Shown piece after piece: positions 12,807-26,721 of a stretch of DNA of 64,000 nucleotides (position 1 is its first letter; each line of letters begins with the position of its first letter). The position numbers and the translations under genes are program-made. This DNA comes from Cichorium intybus. Lineage: Eukaryota > Streptophyta > Magnoliopsida > Asterales > Asteraceae. A model generated the notes under the pieces. The model was not told the origin of the DNA and did no database searches. It saw nothing but the letters and a program-made list of their open reading frames with translations. Where the stretch lies: assembly GCA_023525715.1 (NCBI GenBank), contig CM042012.1, positions 59,051,205 through 59,115,204 on the forward strand. The letters are read 5' to 3'.

Positions 12807-14786
12807 TGAATCAATGGAACTGTGCTTCTCCATGAACGACTCATATAGAGTCGACATTGAATGCATTTCCACGATTGTCTTATCCGGTTACCCTTTCTGT
12901 TCATCTGGATGAACAGATCAGCGAGTCGAGCTAATGCTTAACTCCCGATCACAAAGGGAAACCAGTTTTATACTGTTCGCCTATGTATCCCTCAATCTCG
13001 GGAACACGCAAACTGGTGCTACTTCCTTATAGCTTGCAACTTCAAGTTCTTTGAAGATCCTAGTTTGTTCCCTTTATTCCACCAGTTCTCGGAACCTTTC
13101 CTCAACCAGCTGCGCTAACTTATCTGACCCCAGGAATTCTAAATCCTTGCGGAACTCGGGGTCAATGATCAATAGCATAAGGCAACGAACTTCCTTGGAG
13201 TCAATAGTCAAGGAGTCATGCTCATCACAAGTTGCTGTGTGATGCCATGTTTGGGAGCGGACACTCAGTCGGATATGGTTCGCCAGCAAAACTAAGAACT
13301 ATTCTCTAATTGCAAAAACATATCACACAGTCAAGGCAAGTCAGCCTTACCATATTTAACAGGTGCTTTCTGAAGCTCTCAGAAATGGGTGAAGGAGGGG
13401 AAGGAGGAGAATGACACTTTCTTCAGACATATATAAAATTTGAATTTTTTAGTTTAATTAATCCTTTTAAATAATTACCCAATTTATTATTAACAAGGCT
13501 AGGATCCAAAATACCCCAACTATGTTGTGAAGAGGGATGCCATAATCACAACACAGTGGTCATTAAGGTAGATAACATTTATCAATTTTAGTCTTATGAA
13601 ATTCCTAGATCTGTGAGATTCATTGAACTGTTCAATGGCATGTTTAATCTCGGATATGCCCCACCGTTTGTGACTGGGATGCCGAGGATCACAAACCGGG
13701 TGTGAATAACCATGCAAATTAGCTTGGTACTCTCGGGGTCAATTACCATCTCAAATTGATGTGCCGGTTAACCACACACGCTCCATCAACAATGATAACA
13801 CCCGAGAAACCCATTGCCACTCTTTATGAACCCTTATTGGTGTGCCAGTAAACCACACACACTCCACCAACGTTTCATAAAGTGCAATGTGCAATTTCAT
13901 GGATTCGCATCAAATTCACATTTTTCCTAAAGTAACTAGATTGGGAATTTTTATGAAGTGTTCTAGTACTTTGATCATTATACTTTTAATGATTAAGCGG
14001 TCCTATCAAACCCGTTCGGCTAACGACCCTCCACTGATCAGGCGAGCTGTGGGTGAGAGTGTACACCCATTAGACCGCCATTTTATAAGTAGTCTCCTTA
14101 TACCCACTTTATAGATCAGCTTCGTGAATGAGGCCTACTATTGATTTGACTAACCATTTAAATCTTATACATATGATATTAATATTTAATTATAATATAT
14201 ATATAAGATGAATTTTAAACCTTTTAAAATGTTTTTGGTTTATCTTTTAATTTATTGGAATTTAAACTATTAAATTTAAAATTAAATTAAACCTTTTAAA
14301 ATTGATTTAATTATCCTTTAATTAACCAATTAATTAAATTAATTAAATTTTGATATTTTAAACCCTTTAAAATATTTTAGGATTTATCTTTTAATTTTTT
14401 CGCCAATTTAAAACAATTAAATCAAATTAAATTAAATCCTTGAATTATCTTTTAATTACCAATTAATTAAATTGATTCAAATGTAGATAGGTTTTACCAA
14501 ATTAATCAAATTAATTTAAACCTATCTTAAACCCCCTAATTTTTGATTTCAAATAATGGGTTTAAGGTTATCCATTTAATTAATCAAATCAAAGTTACCA
14601 AAAATAGAAAACCTTCTAAAACCCTAGCATATTTTCGAAAAACATAAAGGGGGAGGGGCTAGGGTTTTCAAAACGCTAACCCTAAATCGATTTCAATAAT
14701 ATTAGGGTTTATAAGATTTAAACCCTAAAATTTAGGAAAACTATTATACCTATTTAATAAGAAAACAATCAAAAGCTCTGATACAC
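12807..14786 (-). mobile_element. 5' internal part of a second LTR element, truncated by the Gypsy array
   Basis: It adjoins the LTR at 14787 through a near-consensus primer-binding site (minus strand TGTATCAGAGC, 14774-14784), so it is the leader and start of the internal region of a minus-strand retroelement. Coding potential is short and broken (for example the complement of 13074-13289 and 13520-13717), and I recognise no gag or pol domain. Two 30-bp related segments, each with a CCACACAC(G/A)CTCCA(T/C)CAAC core, lie about 79 bp apart near 13762 and 13841. The Gypsy array probably inserted here or replaced the rest; the 3' part is not in the window. Confidence 0.5.
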
Positions 14787-15556
14787 TGAAGGATTTTCTG
14801 CAAATCTATGAACTAAAACCCTAAGTTCACATGCAACCTAGATTGGATCTATGTTTTCTAACTTTGAACATATAATAATTCCTAAAGGCCAAACAAAAAT
14901 TACTAAAAGAAATAATAAAGAAAAACTAACCTTTTAGTTGTTTCTTGCAAGCTAAGCAATGCAAATGCCTTGCCTCAAATGGAGTCACACCCAGAAGCTA
15001 GGGAACTCGAAAAACCAGAGAGAGGGAGAAAAACCCTTAAAATTTCGTGGTCCTTATGGGGTAATGGGGCTCCCTATTTATAGCCTCAAGGGTTTAACAG
15101 ATAAGCCTTACAGATAAGCGTTATTCGAATTCAAACTGGATAAACCTTTTATCGTTAAATTCAAACCCTTATTTATCTATATATATAATTCGAAAATTAT
15201 GGATATAAATATCCTAATTTTCGTTCTCCATATATATACTATAATTATCTATTGCTCAACTATTGAACAATTACAAATCAGTCCCTGCACCTTTAATTAA
15301 TTCAATTAATCACCAAATTAATTCCAGATTAATTTCTAATTAATTAATAAGTTTCTAATTAATATATTATCACCATAATATATTAATAAACTATTTATTT
15401 TATTCTATTGATTTATTAATCACATAATAAATCAACCTTTCTCTCTCCCGGTTTTTCTGTTCAACCTCTAGCTATGAGGGCAACCCAAATGGACTTTGCT
15501 ACTATCAATTAGGTAAATACAAATTATTAGTCATGGCTTAGACACCTCATTCAACA
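14787..15556 (-). repeat. LTR (5' LTR) of the truncated element
   Basis: 770 bp beginning TGAAGGATTTTCTGC and ending CTCATTCAACA on the plus strand. It is homologous along its length to 21622-22399. The primer-binding-like site just to its left makes it a 5' LTR of a minus-strand element. The bases following it, CTTCC (15557-15561), are the candidate TSD. Confidence 0.8.
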
Positions 15557-16118
15557 CTTCCAACACTCCCAAACTCTCCCCTTCTCTCTAGAAATCAGCT
15601 CACATCCCCACCATCCACCACCTCCGGCCACCGCTTCGCCGCCGTTGACCACCTGTTTCCGTTCAAAACGTCGTTATTTTGGATAGTTGTTCAAGTCCAA
15701 ACCCAAGACCAATCTCGTTTTTAGTTAAATCACGCTTCAAGGGTGAGTCCATACCTTTCTTTTTCATCTTTATTCAAGTTTTTAGGGGGAGTATACAAGA
15801 TTTGACCATAAAAATGGTTACTTACACATGTTTTAACTAGTTTTTGTGTAAAAATGATTTCTACTTGATATAACGTTAGATCCAAGTATTATGAACATTA
15901 TTATGTTATAGGTTTAGTAAAAATATAAATCTATGAAAACAATGAACATAAACATCCTAGAAGTTCTAAGTAAAAGTCATAAAAACAAAACTAATAAAAA
16001 CTATGCTTTTATGAATGGAACATGACTTTTCTAGCAAAAATGGTTATAACCAAGTTATTACTCCATTTTTGCGGGAAATATCTTAAAAGATGTTATTTAT
16101 GAACATCTAAGCAAGTTA

Positions 16119-16121
<3 letters not shown>
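15557..16121. other. Intergenic sequence with a C-rich patch
   Basis: No open frame of note. The stretch 15570-15680 is unusually C-rich (CCACC, CCGCC motifs) and resembles transcribed leader or LTR sequence. I cannot assign it. Confidence 0.4.

Positions 16122-16195
<74 letters not shown>
16122..16195. repeat. (TA)n microsatellite
   Basis: About 74 bp of uninterrupted TA, immediately left of the fold-back element. Confidence 0.97.
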
Positions 16196-16760
<565 letters not shown>

Positions 16761-16775
16761 CGAATCCCCGCGCGT

Positions 16776-17020
16776 TGTGCTTGAACTAAATTATGTAGTT
16801 AAAATAATAATACATATGTTTTGTTAAAAATATCTAAGTTATTATTATCTACTATGCACTACGATTGTATATAATAAACAAAAAGTTGATGTATCACTAA
16901 TAAATTATCTTATATCAAGACATTCGTTCTAAAAAATCAAAAAAATAAAGAAATAGTTAGTTAAATAATATCATAATAAATAAACAATAAGAAACTTCAG
17001 GACAATTGTTAAAATAAAAA
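16776..17020 (+). repeat. Diverged direct repeat, copy 1
   Basis: Starts AATTATGTAGTTAAAATAATAAT in outline and shares long stretches (for example TTGATGTATCACTAATAAATTATCTTATAT, 16887-16916) with 18531-18790. Confidence 0.75.
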
Positions 17021-17992
17021 AAGAAATCATAGTATAGTTGGAATCCGTACCGTGGAATTTTGTTAGACTTATTCGTAATGGACTAACATATTTTTATTGT
17101 CATCTCTTAAACAACTAAATACTAATGTTTAACTAAAATAAAATACATTAATTAATGTGATAATATATAACTTTGTCATAATATTTACGATTACAAACTA
17201 ATGATAATGTGTCTATTGATTTAATAAACATACTAAAATCGTGTTTTTATGTACATTTAATTCTAAAAATTACATATACAATAAAATTAAAATCATGTTT
17301 CATCATCTTTTTTAAACAATTAAAAACTAATATTTATTTAAAATAAATTACCATGATTCAAGTGATAATATCACTATAAGATATAGTTTATCGTAATATG
17401 TTGATTATAAACTAATGTTAACATTATTATTAAAAAGAACATGAAAAATCATAAGAGTTTTAAATAAATATGATTGAAGTAAAAATACCTCTATTAATAA
17501 TTATAATATGCAGGTAATTGTAAAATGTACTTACATATTAGCAAACTTCATTTCTTAGAAGATAATTATAATATATGATGAACTAAGTATTTTGTAAAAA
17601 CTATTCAATTTAATCAAATTTAAGTATTGATTATATTTATGATTAACAAAGTATTTGTAAAATCATTCATTTCGATTAAATTAAATTATTAATTATATTT
17701 TTATCAGAAATGCAAGAACAATTATTTATTGATCTAGTTGCTTTATTTTTTTCATTAATCTCTTCAAGCATTCATGTGTTTTTTGATAATTTTCCTGAAT
17801 GTCCGTTTAAATATAAATTCTAAAATATAGTATCTATTTAACTAATTATGTATAAAGTTCTTTCAAAATACGAAACACCCAAATATATAAATAAGATTTT
17901 ATTTTATAAATCACAAACATAACACATGATAAAATATCAAAGCTGGTATTACATGAATATGTATACTTTTCTAATTGATGAAATAAGAATAC

Positions 17993-18058
17993 CAATAATC
18001 TCAAATAAGAATCCAACTCATCAACCAATAATCTCAAATAAGAATCCAACTCATCAAC
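17993..18058. repeat. 33-bp tandem duplication
   Basis: Two copies of a 33-bp unit starting CAATAATCTCAAATAAGAAT. No function is apparent. Confidence 0.9.
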
Positions 18059-18530
18059 TAATTACATAAGCTTAAGTTTGAGTTACAAAATAAGCATAAA
18101 AAACAGTAAAATATAATAATTTCATTGTGAAATGTGTTTCATACACACACATTTACTTCGTCGATAATGGTTGTATGATCATCGTAAGATGGCTCGAAAT
18201 ATATCAACAAAAAAAAAACTCAAACCAACACAAATATATTTAAACCTTGACATTCTTCTTTCTATATGATTTTCTCACTTTGTATGTGATTTGTATTTGT
18301 GTGTTACTCAAATGATTGTCCTCTTTTATAGTAAAAAAAGACTATTCAACTACAATTCATTTGATACTCATAAATTATATCATTATTAGTTTAAATTCTT
18401 AGTAATTATAATATATAAGTTAAAAACTCTTGAGTAGTTTTTAATAATTAGTTGAAAGATGAAGAGGTGGAAGTTTCAAATGAATATGGTGCAAGAATGA
18501 GACATATTTTGAACCATATTCATTTGGATG

Positions 18531-18790
18531 AACATAATTATGTAGTTAAAATAATAATATATGTGTTTTGTTAGAAAATATCTAAGACATTGTGATCAAC
18601 TATGAAATAATAATTATATATAAAAAATCAAAAGGTTGATGTATCACTAATAAATTATCTTATATTAAGACATTCTTTCTTAAAAAATCAAAAAATAAAT
18701 AAATAATTAGTTTCTATTATAATGAATAAACAATAAGAAATTTTCATTAGATAATGGTTAAAATAAGAAAAGAAAATCATAGTATTGAAT
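18531..18790 (+). repeat. Diverged direct repeat, copy 2
   Basis: Second copy of the block at 16776-17020, with small indels and substitutions. It begins directly after the hairpin at 18475-18527. Confidence 0.75.
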
Positions 18791-21314
18791 CTTTATTGTG
18801 AATTTTTTTTTCGATTTATTGGTAATTAACTAATATAAGTAAAAAAATATTTTAGTTACAAAGGAATATTGTTTAAATATTATGATTTTTCAACTTTCCA
18901 CAAAAATTTTAACCAACTACACCGAAAAGACCTAAGTAAAAAACTCGATTAATTGCATTAAAAATTTTCATTTAATAATACAACTCTTAAATATTCTTCT
19001 AAGACCAATAAAGATTTACGCCAAAATTTAAAGTTGGTTAATTATATTGAAAAATTTAGGTTAATGTCAAAACTCCTCAAATTCTATAAAGTTATTAAAT
19101 TATTACAACTCAACAGACTTTGTTAATTTATGTTACTCAATTAATATTTATAATACTTATTATTGCTATCCTTTACTATTATGTCATAATAGATGAGAAA
19201 CAAAATAATAAGAGTTGTTAGAAAAGAATATACATTAACATTAAAGATTTGGAAGTTGACTTGATTTAATATTTCAAATTTAACAGTTCATCAATTGAAA
19301 TAAGTAAAAGATTTTGTTAATATACATTAACATTAAATGTTAATGAACAACCTTAAATGAGTAAAAAAATTATGTTAATTCTAAAGAATTATTATTTAAT
19401 ATTTTTACATGAAAAACCTATGTGAGTAGCAAAGAAAAAAATCTATTTAACAAATTAGTTTTATTAATAATCATATTTTTGAATCATTGATAATGTATAT
19501 AACATTAAACAACTACAACCCAAAAGTCTTTTTAGTTATGACACATAATTCATATTGATTAGAATCATTAGATATGATTGACATGAAAAGCTTCAATGTA
19601 ATAAAAATTAGTTAATTACATTAAACTTTAATTTAAATACTATAACTCTCCAAATACCATGCAATAGTTTTATATTTAAGTAATTTCTTTTAATTGAAAT
19701 ATCTAAATTGTGACGCTCTTTCTTTTTTAAACGATTTATTTTATAGGTTAGCATTATAAAATAAATTTAATAAAGATGTACACATTCTAACTTTCTAAAA
19801 TTACATCAAATGCGATTGAAAAAAAAACCTCATACATATAGTTGTGTTTGAACAATTTATTTAAGTCTTTTAAATTTGATATCATTAAAATATATTATTA
19901 TATAAATCGTACAAAAAAATTCAATAAAAAGAGTAAATATATTTACTTCGTTATTGTTTTATTAAAAATGATTACTTGTTATTCTAAAGTTCAAATTCGA
20001 GTGAGAAATTAACAAAGTGGGACAAACACATTGAATGTTAAGAATAATTAACTAATTTTCTCTAACATTTAGTTCTATTTAATCTTCTTTGGTTGAATTT
20101 TAAAATAGGAATTCTCAATGGTAATCTCATGATAACCATGCCGGATGCACAAACGCCTAGACGGTCCAATATTTAGATTTGGTTAACTTTTTTCATCATA
20201 ACATATTTTTTCCTCAAATATATTAACATTTGGATGGTTTTAGTAGAAAATTACATAATCCTTTTAGTATTTAGTATGACAATAAAATTAGGAAAAAAAA
20301 AACTCCAAACCAATTATTGACTTTAAACTAAAAAGTAACTTCAAAAGTGGAATAGATACCACAAATTTTCAAATCGTTGATTCTTCTACAATAACATTTG
20401 AAATACTTAAATTTCAATCGCAAATCTTGACTAAAATCATTTCAACAATGTGCGGTTAATTCATTTAGCGGGTCAAAAATTTAGTGTGTTCTATCATGTA
20501 TTGATAAAAAACAATACGAAGAAAATTTCTTAGTTTATCGTGTATTTATAAAAACACAAAATCAATTAACTTTTAATACAAAACATCACCGCAGTTTACA
20601 CCAAACGTATAATTGTGTCCTTTAAATGTTTGATAGAATTGAAGATCGTATCCCATTACGTATTTCATGATAACTTTTCTCTTACACATCATGTATGACT
20701 ATAAACTCCAACATTGTGACCCACTCTATATAAAAGTTATATAGATATAGATTTGGAAACATAAGAAAAACAAATGATACTGACTAACCATGGAAAATAA
20801 GATTCTTATTCATGTTTAAAATACTCAAATTCTCTAAGCATACTAACTTGCTTTCTTTCATCAACGCAGATTCCTTAAAAGTGGTCGTGGGACATTCGTA
20901 GAGGCGCATCACCATGTTTAAAACCATTGGAAAAGTTGAAACATTCAAATCTTTGATATACCCAAAAAAGATCATCATTGAACTTTTCGTTTTACATATA
21001 AGATGACTACAACCTTGTACTAAACTTCCACACATTCTACAAAAATAAATTGGAAAGAGAAAAAAGAATCAAAGAGAAACCAAGCATGAGAAATGATGTC
21101 CTTAAGAGTAACCAAGCATGGAAAATGATGTTCTTATATAGCCAAAACATCAAAGACATTAAATAGTATAAGTTGAAAAGTCTTGGGTTTCAAATCAATA
21201 TGGTGCAAGTATTTGAGTTATCTTGATCCATATTCATGAATGACCTCTATTATAAGAGTTATATAGATATATAGATATATAGATTATATAGATATAAATA
21301 TAGATAGATATACG

Positions 21315-21318
<4 letters not shown>

Positions 21319-21407
<89 letters not shown>
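21319..21407. repeat. (TA)n microsatellite
   Basis: About 89 bp, preceded by an impure (TAGA/TATA) run from 21252. Confidence 0.97.
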
Positions 21408-21410
<3 letters not shown>

Positions 21411-21621
21411 ACAACGAAACATAAAAAATAAACTATAATAGGTATAGTTTATGGACACAAAACTACTATGACTTTTTGGAGCAAAACAAAAATTATATGA
21501 AAGTATATAATTATTATACTCTATTTTATTATCATGGAAAAGTGATAATGACAAATACAAGGGTTTTTCATATACAAATAAACGTAAACAAGTTGATAAC
21601 AATTTTGTGAGACGAGTCTTC

Positions 21622-22399
21622 TAAAAGGTTTTATGCAAATCTATGAACTAAAACCCTAAGTTCATATGAAACCTAGATTGGATCTATGTATTCTTACTTT
21701 GAACATGTAACTAATTCCTAAAGGCCAAAAAAAAATTAACTAAAAGAATAAATCAGAAAAACTAACCTTTAGTTGTTTCTTGCAAGCTAAGCAGCACAAG
21801 TGTCCTGCCTCAAATGAGATCACACCCAAGCTAGGGAGGTAGGTCACGAAATTTAGAGAGAAAATAGAGTCAAAAGTCATGCCAAATGGTGTGCATGAGG
21901 CTCCCTATTTATAGGTTCCAACCGATAACCAGATAAGCCTTTAGAGATAAACCTTTTTGAATTCAAATAAGATAAGCCTTTATCTTACAATTGAAATCTA
22001 TTTATCATAACTTATTATCATCGAAATTATGTATTATCCCATACATAATTTCGTGGTTACTTGGTTTACTATAACTGTCACTTACTCAACTATTGAATAA
22101 TTACAGTTTCAGTCCCTGCACCTTTAATTAATTAAATTAATCACCAAATTAAATCTAATTAAATACAGATTAATTTCTAATTAATTAATATAGTTTCTAA
22201 TTAATATATTATCACTTTAATATATTAACAAACCATATATTTAATTCCTGTTGATTTATTAATCACATAATAAATCAACCTTTCTCTCTACCGAACTTTC
22301 TACCAAACCTCCAGCTATGAGGGCAACCCAAATGGACTTTGCTACTATTAATTAGGTAAATACAAATTATTAGTCATGGCTTAGACACCTAATCCAACA
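21622..22399 (-). repeat. Solo LTR with TSD TCTTC
   Basis: 778 bp homologous to the LTR at 14787-15556, ending ...ATCCAACA. It is flanked on both sides by the same five bases, TCTTC (21617-21621 and 22400-22404), and no primer-binding site or polypurine tract adjoins it, so it is a solo LTR. The expected first bases TG read TA. Orientation follows the relative at 14787. Confidence 0.88.
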
Positions 22400-22404
22400 T
22401 CTTC

Positions 22405-23507
22405 ACCGTACTTATTTTAAGTACACATACTAAAAGTCGTGAATTTATAACCAGAGTCTCGGTAAGAGAGCGTGATATTTGTGTATAGATCTATACGAGA
22501 CTGACAATCTCACACCTAAGCTGCTAGCTATAGCTAGACCGGCAGGTCTAAGGTGACAAATGTCTAATATTCCGACGCCTGAAGAACGTCGCAGCAGGTC
22601 TACATCGGTCACAGTATGGTTATAGGGAGTCTCACATGGGAAATCAACGATACATTTAGTTTACGTGGGAACATGCTTTTAGATAGTTTTATACTAGATT
22701 AAAACTACGTAATACTATTTTTTAAGTACCGAAATACTTATATATTATTGGTCTTTGAGTTTTTAAGACTACAACACTTTTATAAGAAAATATTGGATTT
22801 TCTGGGTTACAATACTATATTTTATAAGGAAATGGATTTCTCATACAAGTTTTATGGTATTAAAATTATCTTTTAACAAGTTACAAATATAAGTATGGTT
22901 TTACTTATACATACGAGTTTTATGATATTAAAACTCATTTTAACAAGTTACAAATATAAGTATGGTTTTACTTATACATATGACTTTTATGCTATTAAAA
23001 CTACATTCTAACAAGTTACAAATATAAGTATGATTTTACTTACGGGTTTTATGAAATTAAAACAACATTTTATCAAGGCACATATGATTACGGTTTTAAT
23101 TACACAAAGGATTTATGGATTTAAAACTACAATAATGTTAAAGAAAACATCGCTATTCTTAGTACATACGCTACGGGTTTTCACAAAGAAATCACTAAGT
23201 TTCTCACTACAAAAATCTTATGAACTCACCAACGTAATGTTGACACTTGCAAATTACTTGTATTATCAGGTAACAATTAGTCAGGTACGACTAACCTTTT
23301 GGGATGGGATGCGGAGACGTCTCTTTTGTTTATTTTGTTATCATTACTGTAATTGGGTTGAAACAATACCGTTTGAACAATGTAACTTTCCAATTATAAT
23401 GTATGATGGATGTTTATCTACTTATGTTTCAACGTATGCAATGGTTGCGATACTATGTTTTGTTCCGCCCTCAGACGATTCCGCCATCGTGGTTTGGAGG
23501 TGTGACA
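22405..23507 (+). repeat. Probable Gypsy LTR remnant
   Basis: Non-coding. It ends with GGTTTGGAGGTGTGACA, much like Gypsy LTR ends, at 23507. The solo LTR at 21622-22399 appears to be inserted in its left part. It contains a 67-bp tandem repeat (22875-23075). No primer-binding site follows 23507. The 169-codon frame at 23030-23539 has no recognisable domain and is not called as a gene. Confidence 0.45.
22875..23075. repeat. 67-bp tandem repeat, three units
   Basis: Units start AACAAGTTACAAATATAAGT at 22875, 22942 and 23010, with a degenerate fourth start near 23068. Such short arrays are common inside LTRs. Confidence 0.85.
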
Positions 23508-24449
23508 TGGGAGTTAGCGACACTAACTTTGTCTGTTGACTTTTGTTGGCTTTGACTTTTTGGGACAGTTGATTCCTGAAGTCAAACTCTAGAAATCTTA
23601 GTCCTAGTTCTAGTTAAAAACCTTAGGGATGGAAACCTTATTTGATGAGGTGTTTTTGGTAATAGGAAGCTCGGGAGGTTTTACCGACATTTCTTTACTT
23701 TCATTTAGCCGTGGATCAGGTGAGTCTCCTCACCTTCTTGACTATGATGATGATGATGATGATGATGATGTTATGATGCAAAGATAGTTGGTTATCGACG
23801 GATCGGGGCAAGCCCATGAGTCAAAGAATGAGATGATTACCGACGGATCGGGGTAAGCCCGAGAGTCAAAGAATGAGATGATTGATGGTTGTCTGGGGCA
23901 AGCCCGAATACCTTGTTTTATTTATAAATCATATGGGAATTTGGGGAACTAACTAAGCAATGTGCTTATGGTTTTAAGTTTAATGTTTCAGGAACTCACG
24001 GGACTGGCGATACGGGCACGACATGACTACACGACACGTACATCCGTTTATCATGATTTCCACTGTTATCTTTTTATGACTATTTGGATTTGCAAACTTT
24101 GTGATCACTTTTAACTTTTTTGTTGAATGAATGCATGGAGTTGGATGTTTTATTTAAATTAAAAAGAAAAATTTTATAGTGTGAATTTTGGGACGTTACC
24201 CTTTAGGATGTTGGACCTTGGACTAGAAAACCCACTTTTTGTCGCGATGTGCCTCATTGATTTGGTTCTGGTTTTCTGGTTCCGAATCGAGTAGAGCCGA
24301 GTTGGGTATTGTGGGCTTTATGTTGTTGGACCTTGGACCAGAAAACCCACTTTTTGTTATGATGTGTCTCATTGATCCGAGTTGGGTATTTGGGCTTGTT
24401 TTGATATCATATTTGGGCATTTTGGGCTTGTTTTGTCACATTTTTTTGT
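23508..24449 (+). other. LTR-like non-coding sequence with short repeats
   Basis: Contains a (GAT)n run at 23744-23770, a 45-bp unit repeated at 23792 and 23837 with a decayed third copy near 23890 (core GACGGATCGGGG(C/T)AAGCCC), and an imperfect duplication of about 116 bp (24212 and 24328, each with GAAAACCCACTTTTTGT). No coding region is supported. Probably the remains of one or more LTRs. Confidence 0.45.
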
Positions 24450-24559
24450 TCTAATTATACTACATATTAAAAACCGTAATTTTAAGAAACGTTACATGGG
24501 TTTTTTTTGCCTGCTGTGTCACGCAGGTTGGTTATCGGATCCGGGTCCATTTATCGGGT

Positions 24560-25341
24560 GTCTCTGCATCCTGTCTCGTGCATACTGTGGTGAATTTGCG
24601 TCAAATACCGCCCCACCGCTTCACCATCTTCAATTTTTGGGTTTTAAGGAAGCACCGCCACCACCTCTTGCAGCTGCCGACTATTTTCAAAGGCATGATA
24701 ACGACTTCTCCCCACCGTAACCTCCTCGATTTCCCGTCCGTTGCTTCTTTAGTATCGTCCTTCATCAGTCGAGTTCTTCCGGTCGTCCTCGCTGCCGACG
24801 CAATTGATCCAAACCGCCGCCGCCTGCCACGCCGAGATCAGGTTTGTTCTCCCCTGTGTCGTTTCTCTTTTAATCAAGACAAGAAACGTTTTCTCATTTG
24901 AATGACACCCCATTTTGCGCTTTTTTAATTGACCGATTCCCTTTAGGAACTCTGAAGATTTATGCTTTTATTTTAATCATATGCTTAGGGTTTAGGGTTA
25001 TGGTCTATCATGGATTGAAAGCAATTGAAGAACCAAAAGCCCCTCTAGGTTGCATTGACAGTAGAGCACGCACAGGAATCCAAAACCCAAACCCTTGTAA
25101 CATTTTGGTCCGAAACCTGATCGGAAATTTCTATAAAGAGAGAACTACATTCACTTGAAAGTTTTCCCCAATATTTAGCATTGTTGCTAATCTGATCTTA
25201 CTTCAGTTTCATTCTATGCTTTGATTTTTCTGCAGGATTACGGTGGTAATTCTGATCAATCTTCGTAATAGGAGTGGAAAAGATGCAGACACTTGGTGAA
25301 CACAAGTTTCCCCACTTCTACAATTATCCTCCCTATTTCAC
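24560..25341 (+). pseudogene. VPS25: VPS25 (ESCRT-II subunit) 5' fragment
   Basis: ATG at 25283 opens 20 codons (MQTLGEHKFPHFYNYPPYFT) that match the conserved N-terminus of plant VPS25, the ESCRT-II subunit acting in endosomal sorting. A splice donor follows (AC/GTAATC at 25342). Upstream, CTGCAG at 25236 is a good acceptor and 24842 (ATCAG/GTTTGT) a good donor, so a 5' UTR exon, an intron and the start of the coding exon seem to have been captured. The next coding exon is absent: the sequence after the acceptor near 25430 encodes VRELAEKEDILIEQ, which does not continue VPS25 and whose source I cannot name. Clearly non-functional as VPS25. Confidence 0.68.
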
Positions 25342-25578
25342 GTAATCGCTTAGTTTTTTCCAATCTACGCTTTTCTTTTTCTTTTTATTTCACTTTGATC
25401 ATTAATATATATACTTTTTCTCTTTACAGGTGAGAGAGCTAGCTGAGAAAGAAGATATACTCATTGAACAGTGAAATCTATTTCTATTTCAATTCAGAAG
25501 ATATAATTTGGGTTTATTTTCCCAAATTAAAAGAACCTTACCTTGACAAATTTTCTACTGTCATCCCATGTTATACAG

Positions 25579-26538
25579 ATTCTTCAAGTCACCAGTGCAA
25601 AAGGCAGGAAGCTCAAATAAGTAAGTGCATTTCTTTACAATATTAAAAAAATAATTATAATGATATACTTCCTATTATTATTTTATATCTAATGAAAAAA
25701 CAAAATTTGTAACAGATATGCAAAATCTGGGAATCAACAGTTTGCTACTAAAAATTAGTAAATGGGTCTTCCATGAAAGAGGCCATTTGAAGGTAAAATA
25801 TTCTTCGTGTTTTTACTTTGGACATTATTACCCTTTGATGTATAAAGTATAGTTCATTAAAAACCGTTATGAATCTTTTTTTAAATATGAACAGGCTGTG
25901 AATGTTAGACACCACAGAGTTGGTGAGACTGATGAACCTGCCATTTACAGGATCAATGATGAGCTGGTAATTTTTTATATATTTTTTTGTGAATGACTGA
26001 AATACCCTTCCTAAAACCTTTGATATTTTTCAGGAATATTTGGGAAATCTATGAATGGTCTGGATCAAATTGGGAACCATATGTTGCAAATGATGTTCAA
26101 CTCCAATTTTAGATGATGAGTCCCTACGTATTGAAGACAATGTCCACCGATAAAAAGGTTTTTAGTTTTTTATTCAATTTCATAATTTATCTTTCTTCAA
26201 GGTTTTTAACTTTTCTAATTTCTTTTTTTTTTAATTTTATTTTCAGGGTTTATATCTTGCATCCTTTAAGGTGCCAGATGTGTACAGTGTTGTCCAATTT
26301 AAAGTTGAATATCAAAGGCTTGGGTACACTAGCTTCTCACTTGCAAAACAGGTAAATTACTAAATAATTAATTACCTTTTTTTATTTTTTTCACCCATTA
26401 AGTTAAAAAAAGATTCTTACAATGTGATTGATAATTTGATATGTATAATTTCAGATTCCAGTTCGCCCTTTCAGACACAATGAATATGAGAGGTTTATAC
26501 CAACAGCTTTTCCATATTACAGTGCATCGTTTTCTACG
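25579..26538 (+). pseudogene. OST48: OST48 (oligosaccharyltransferase 48-kDa subunit) fragment, decayed
   Basis: Six consecutive exons with introns kept, from the C-terminal half of the plant OST48/WBP1-type subunit of the ER N-glycosylation complex: 25579-25620 (FFKSPVQKAGSSN), 25716-25792 (SKWVFHERGHLK), 25895-25966 (VRHHRVGETDEPAIYRINDE), 26034-26157 ([17 protein letters not shown]), 26247-26351 ([16 protein letters not shown]) and 26455-26538 ([16 protein letters not shown]). Exon borders keep GT/AG. It is dead: a frameshift near 25755, a 2-bp loss near 26040, and a stop (TAG at 26110-26112) where Tyr is expected. The final membrane-anchor exon is missing. Intron retention shows DNA-level capture, not retroposition. 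Confidence 0.88.
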
Positions 26539-26721
26539 GTATTTTTTTAAATTTTATTATAATTTTGTTAAATATGAAGATGGTAAGGGCAAAAATGGAA
26601 TTTTAACAAAATATTTTATAGCATTGTAGTTCCAATTTTTTTTCTTATTAGAACATTGTAGTTTCAAAAATAGGATGCTATACTAAACAAAATATCAAAA
26701 GTGTGCTACTATTTTTTGGTA

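Noticed and set aside
23030..23539. 169-codon plus-strand frame
   Set aside because: It runs through a 67-bp tandem repeat and an LTR-like end, and shows no domain.
25283..25341. A functional VPS25 gene
   Set aside because: Only the first 20 codons are present; the next exon does not continue the protein.
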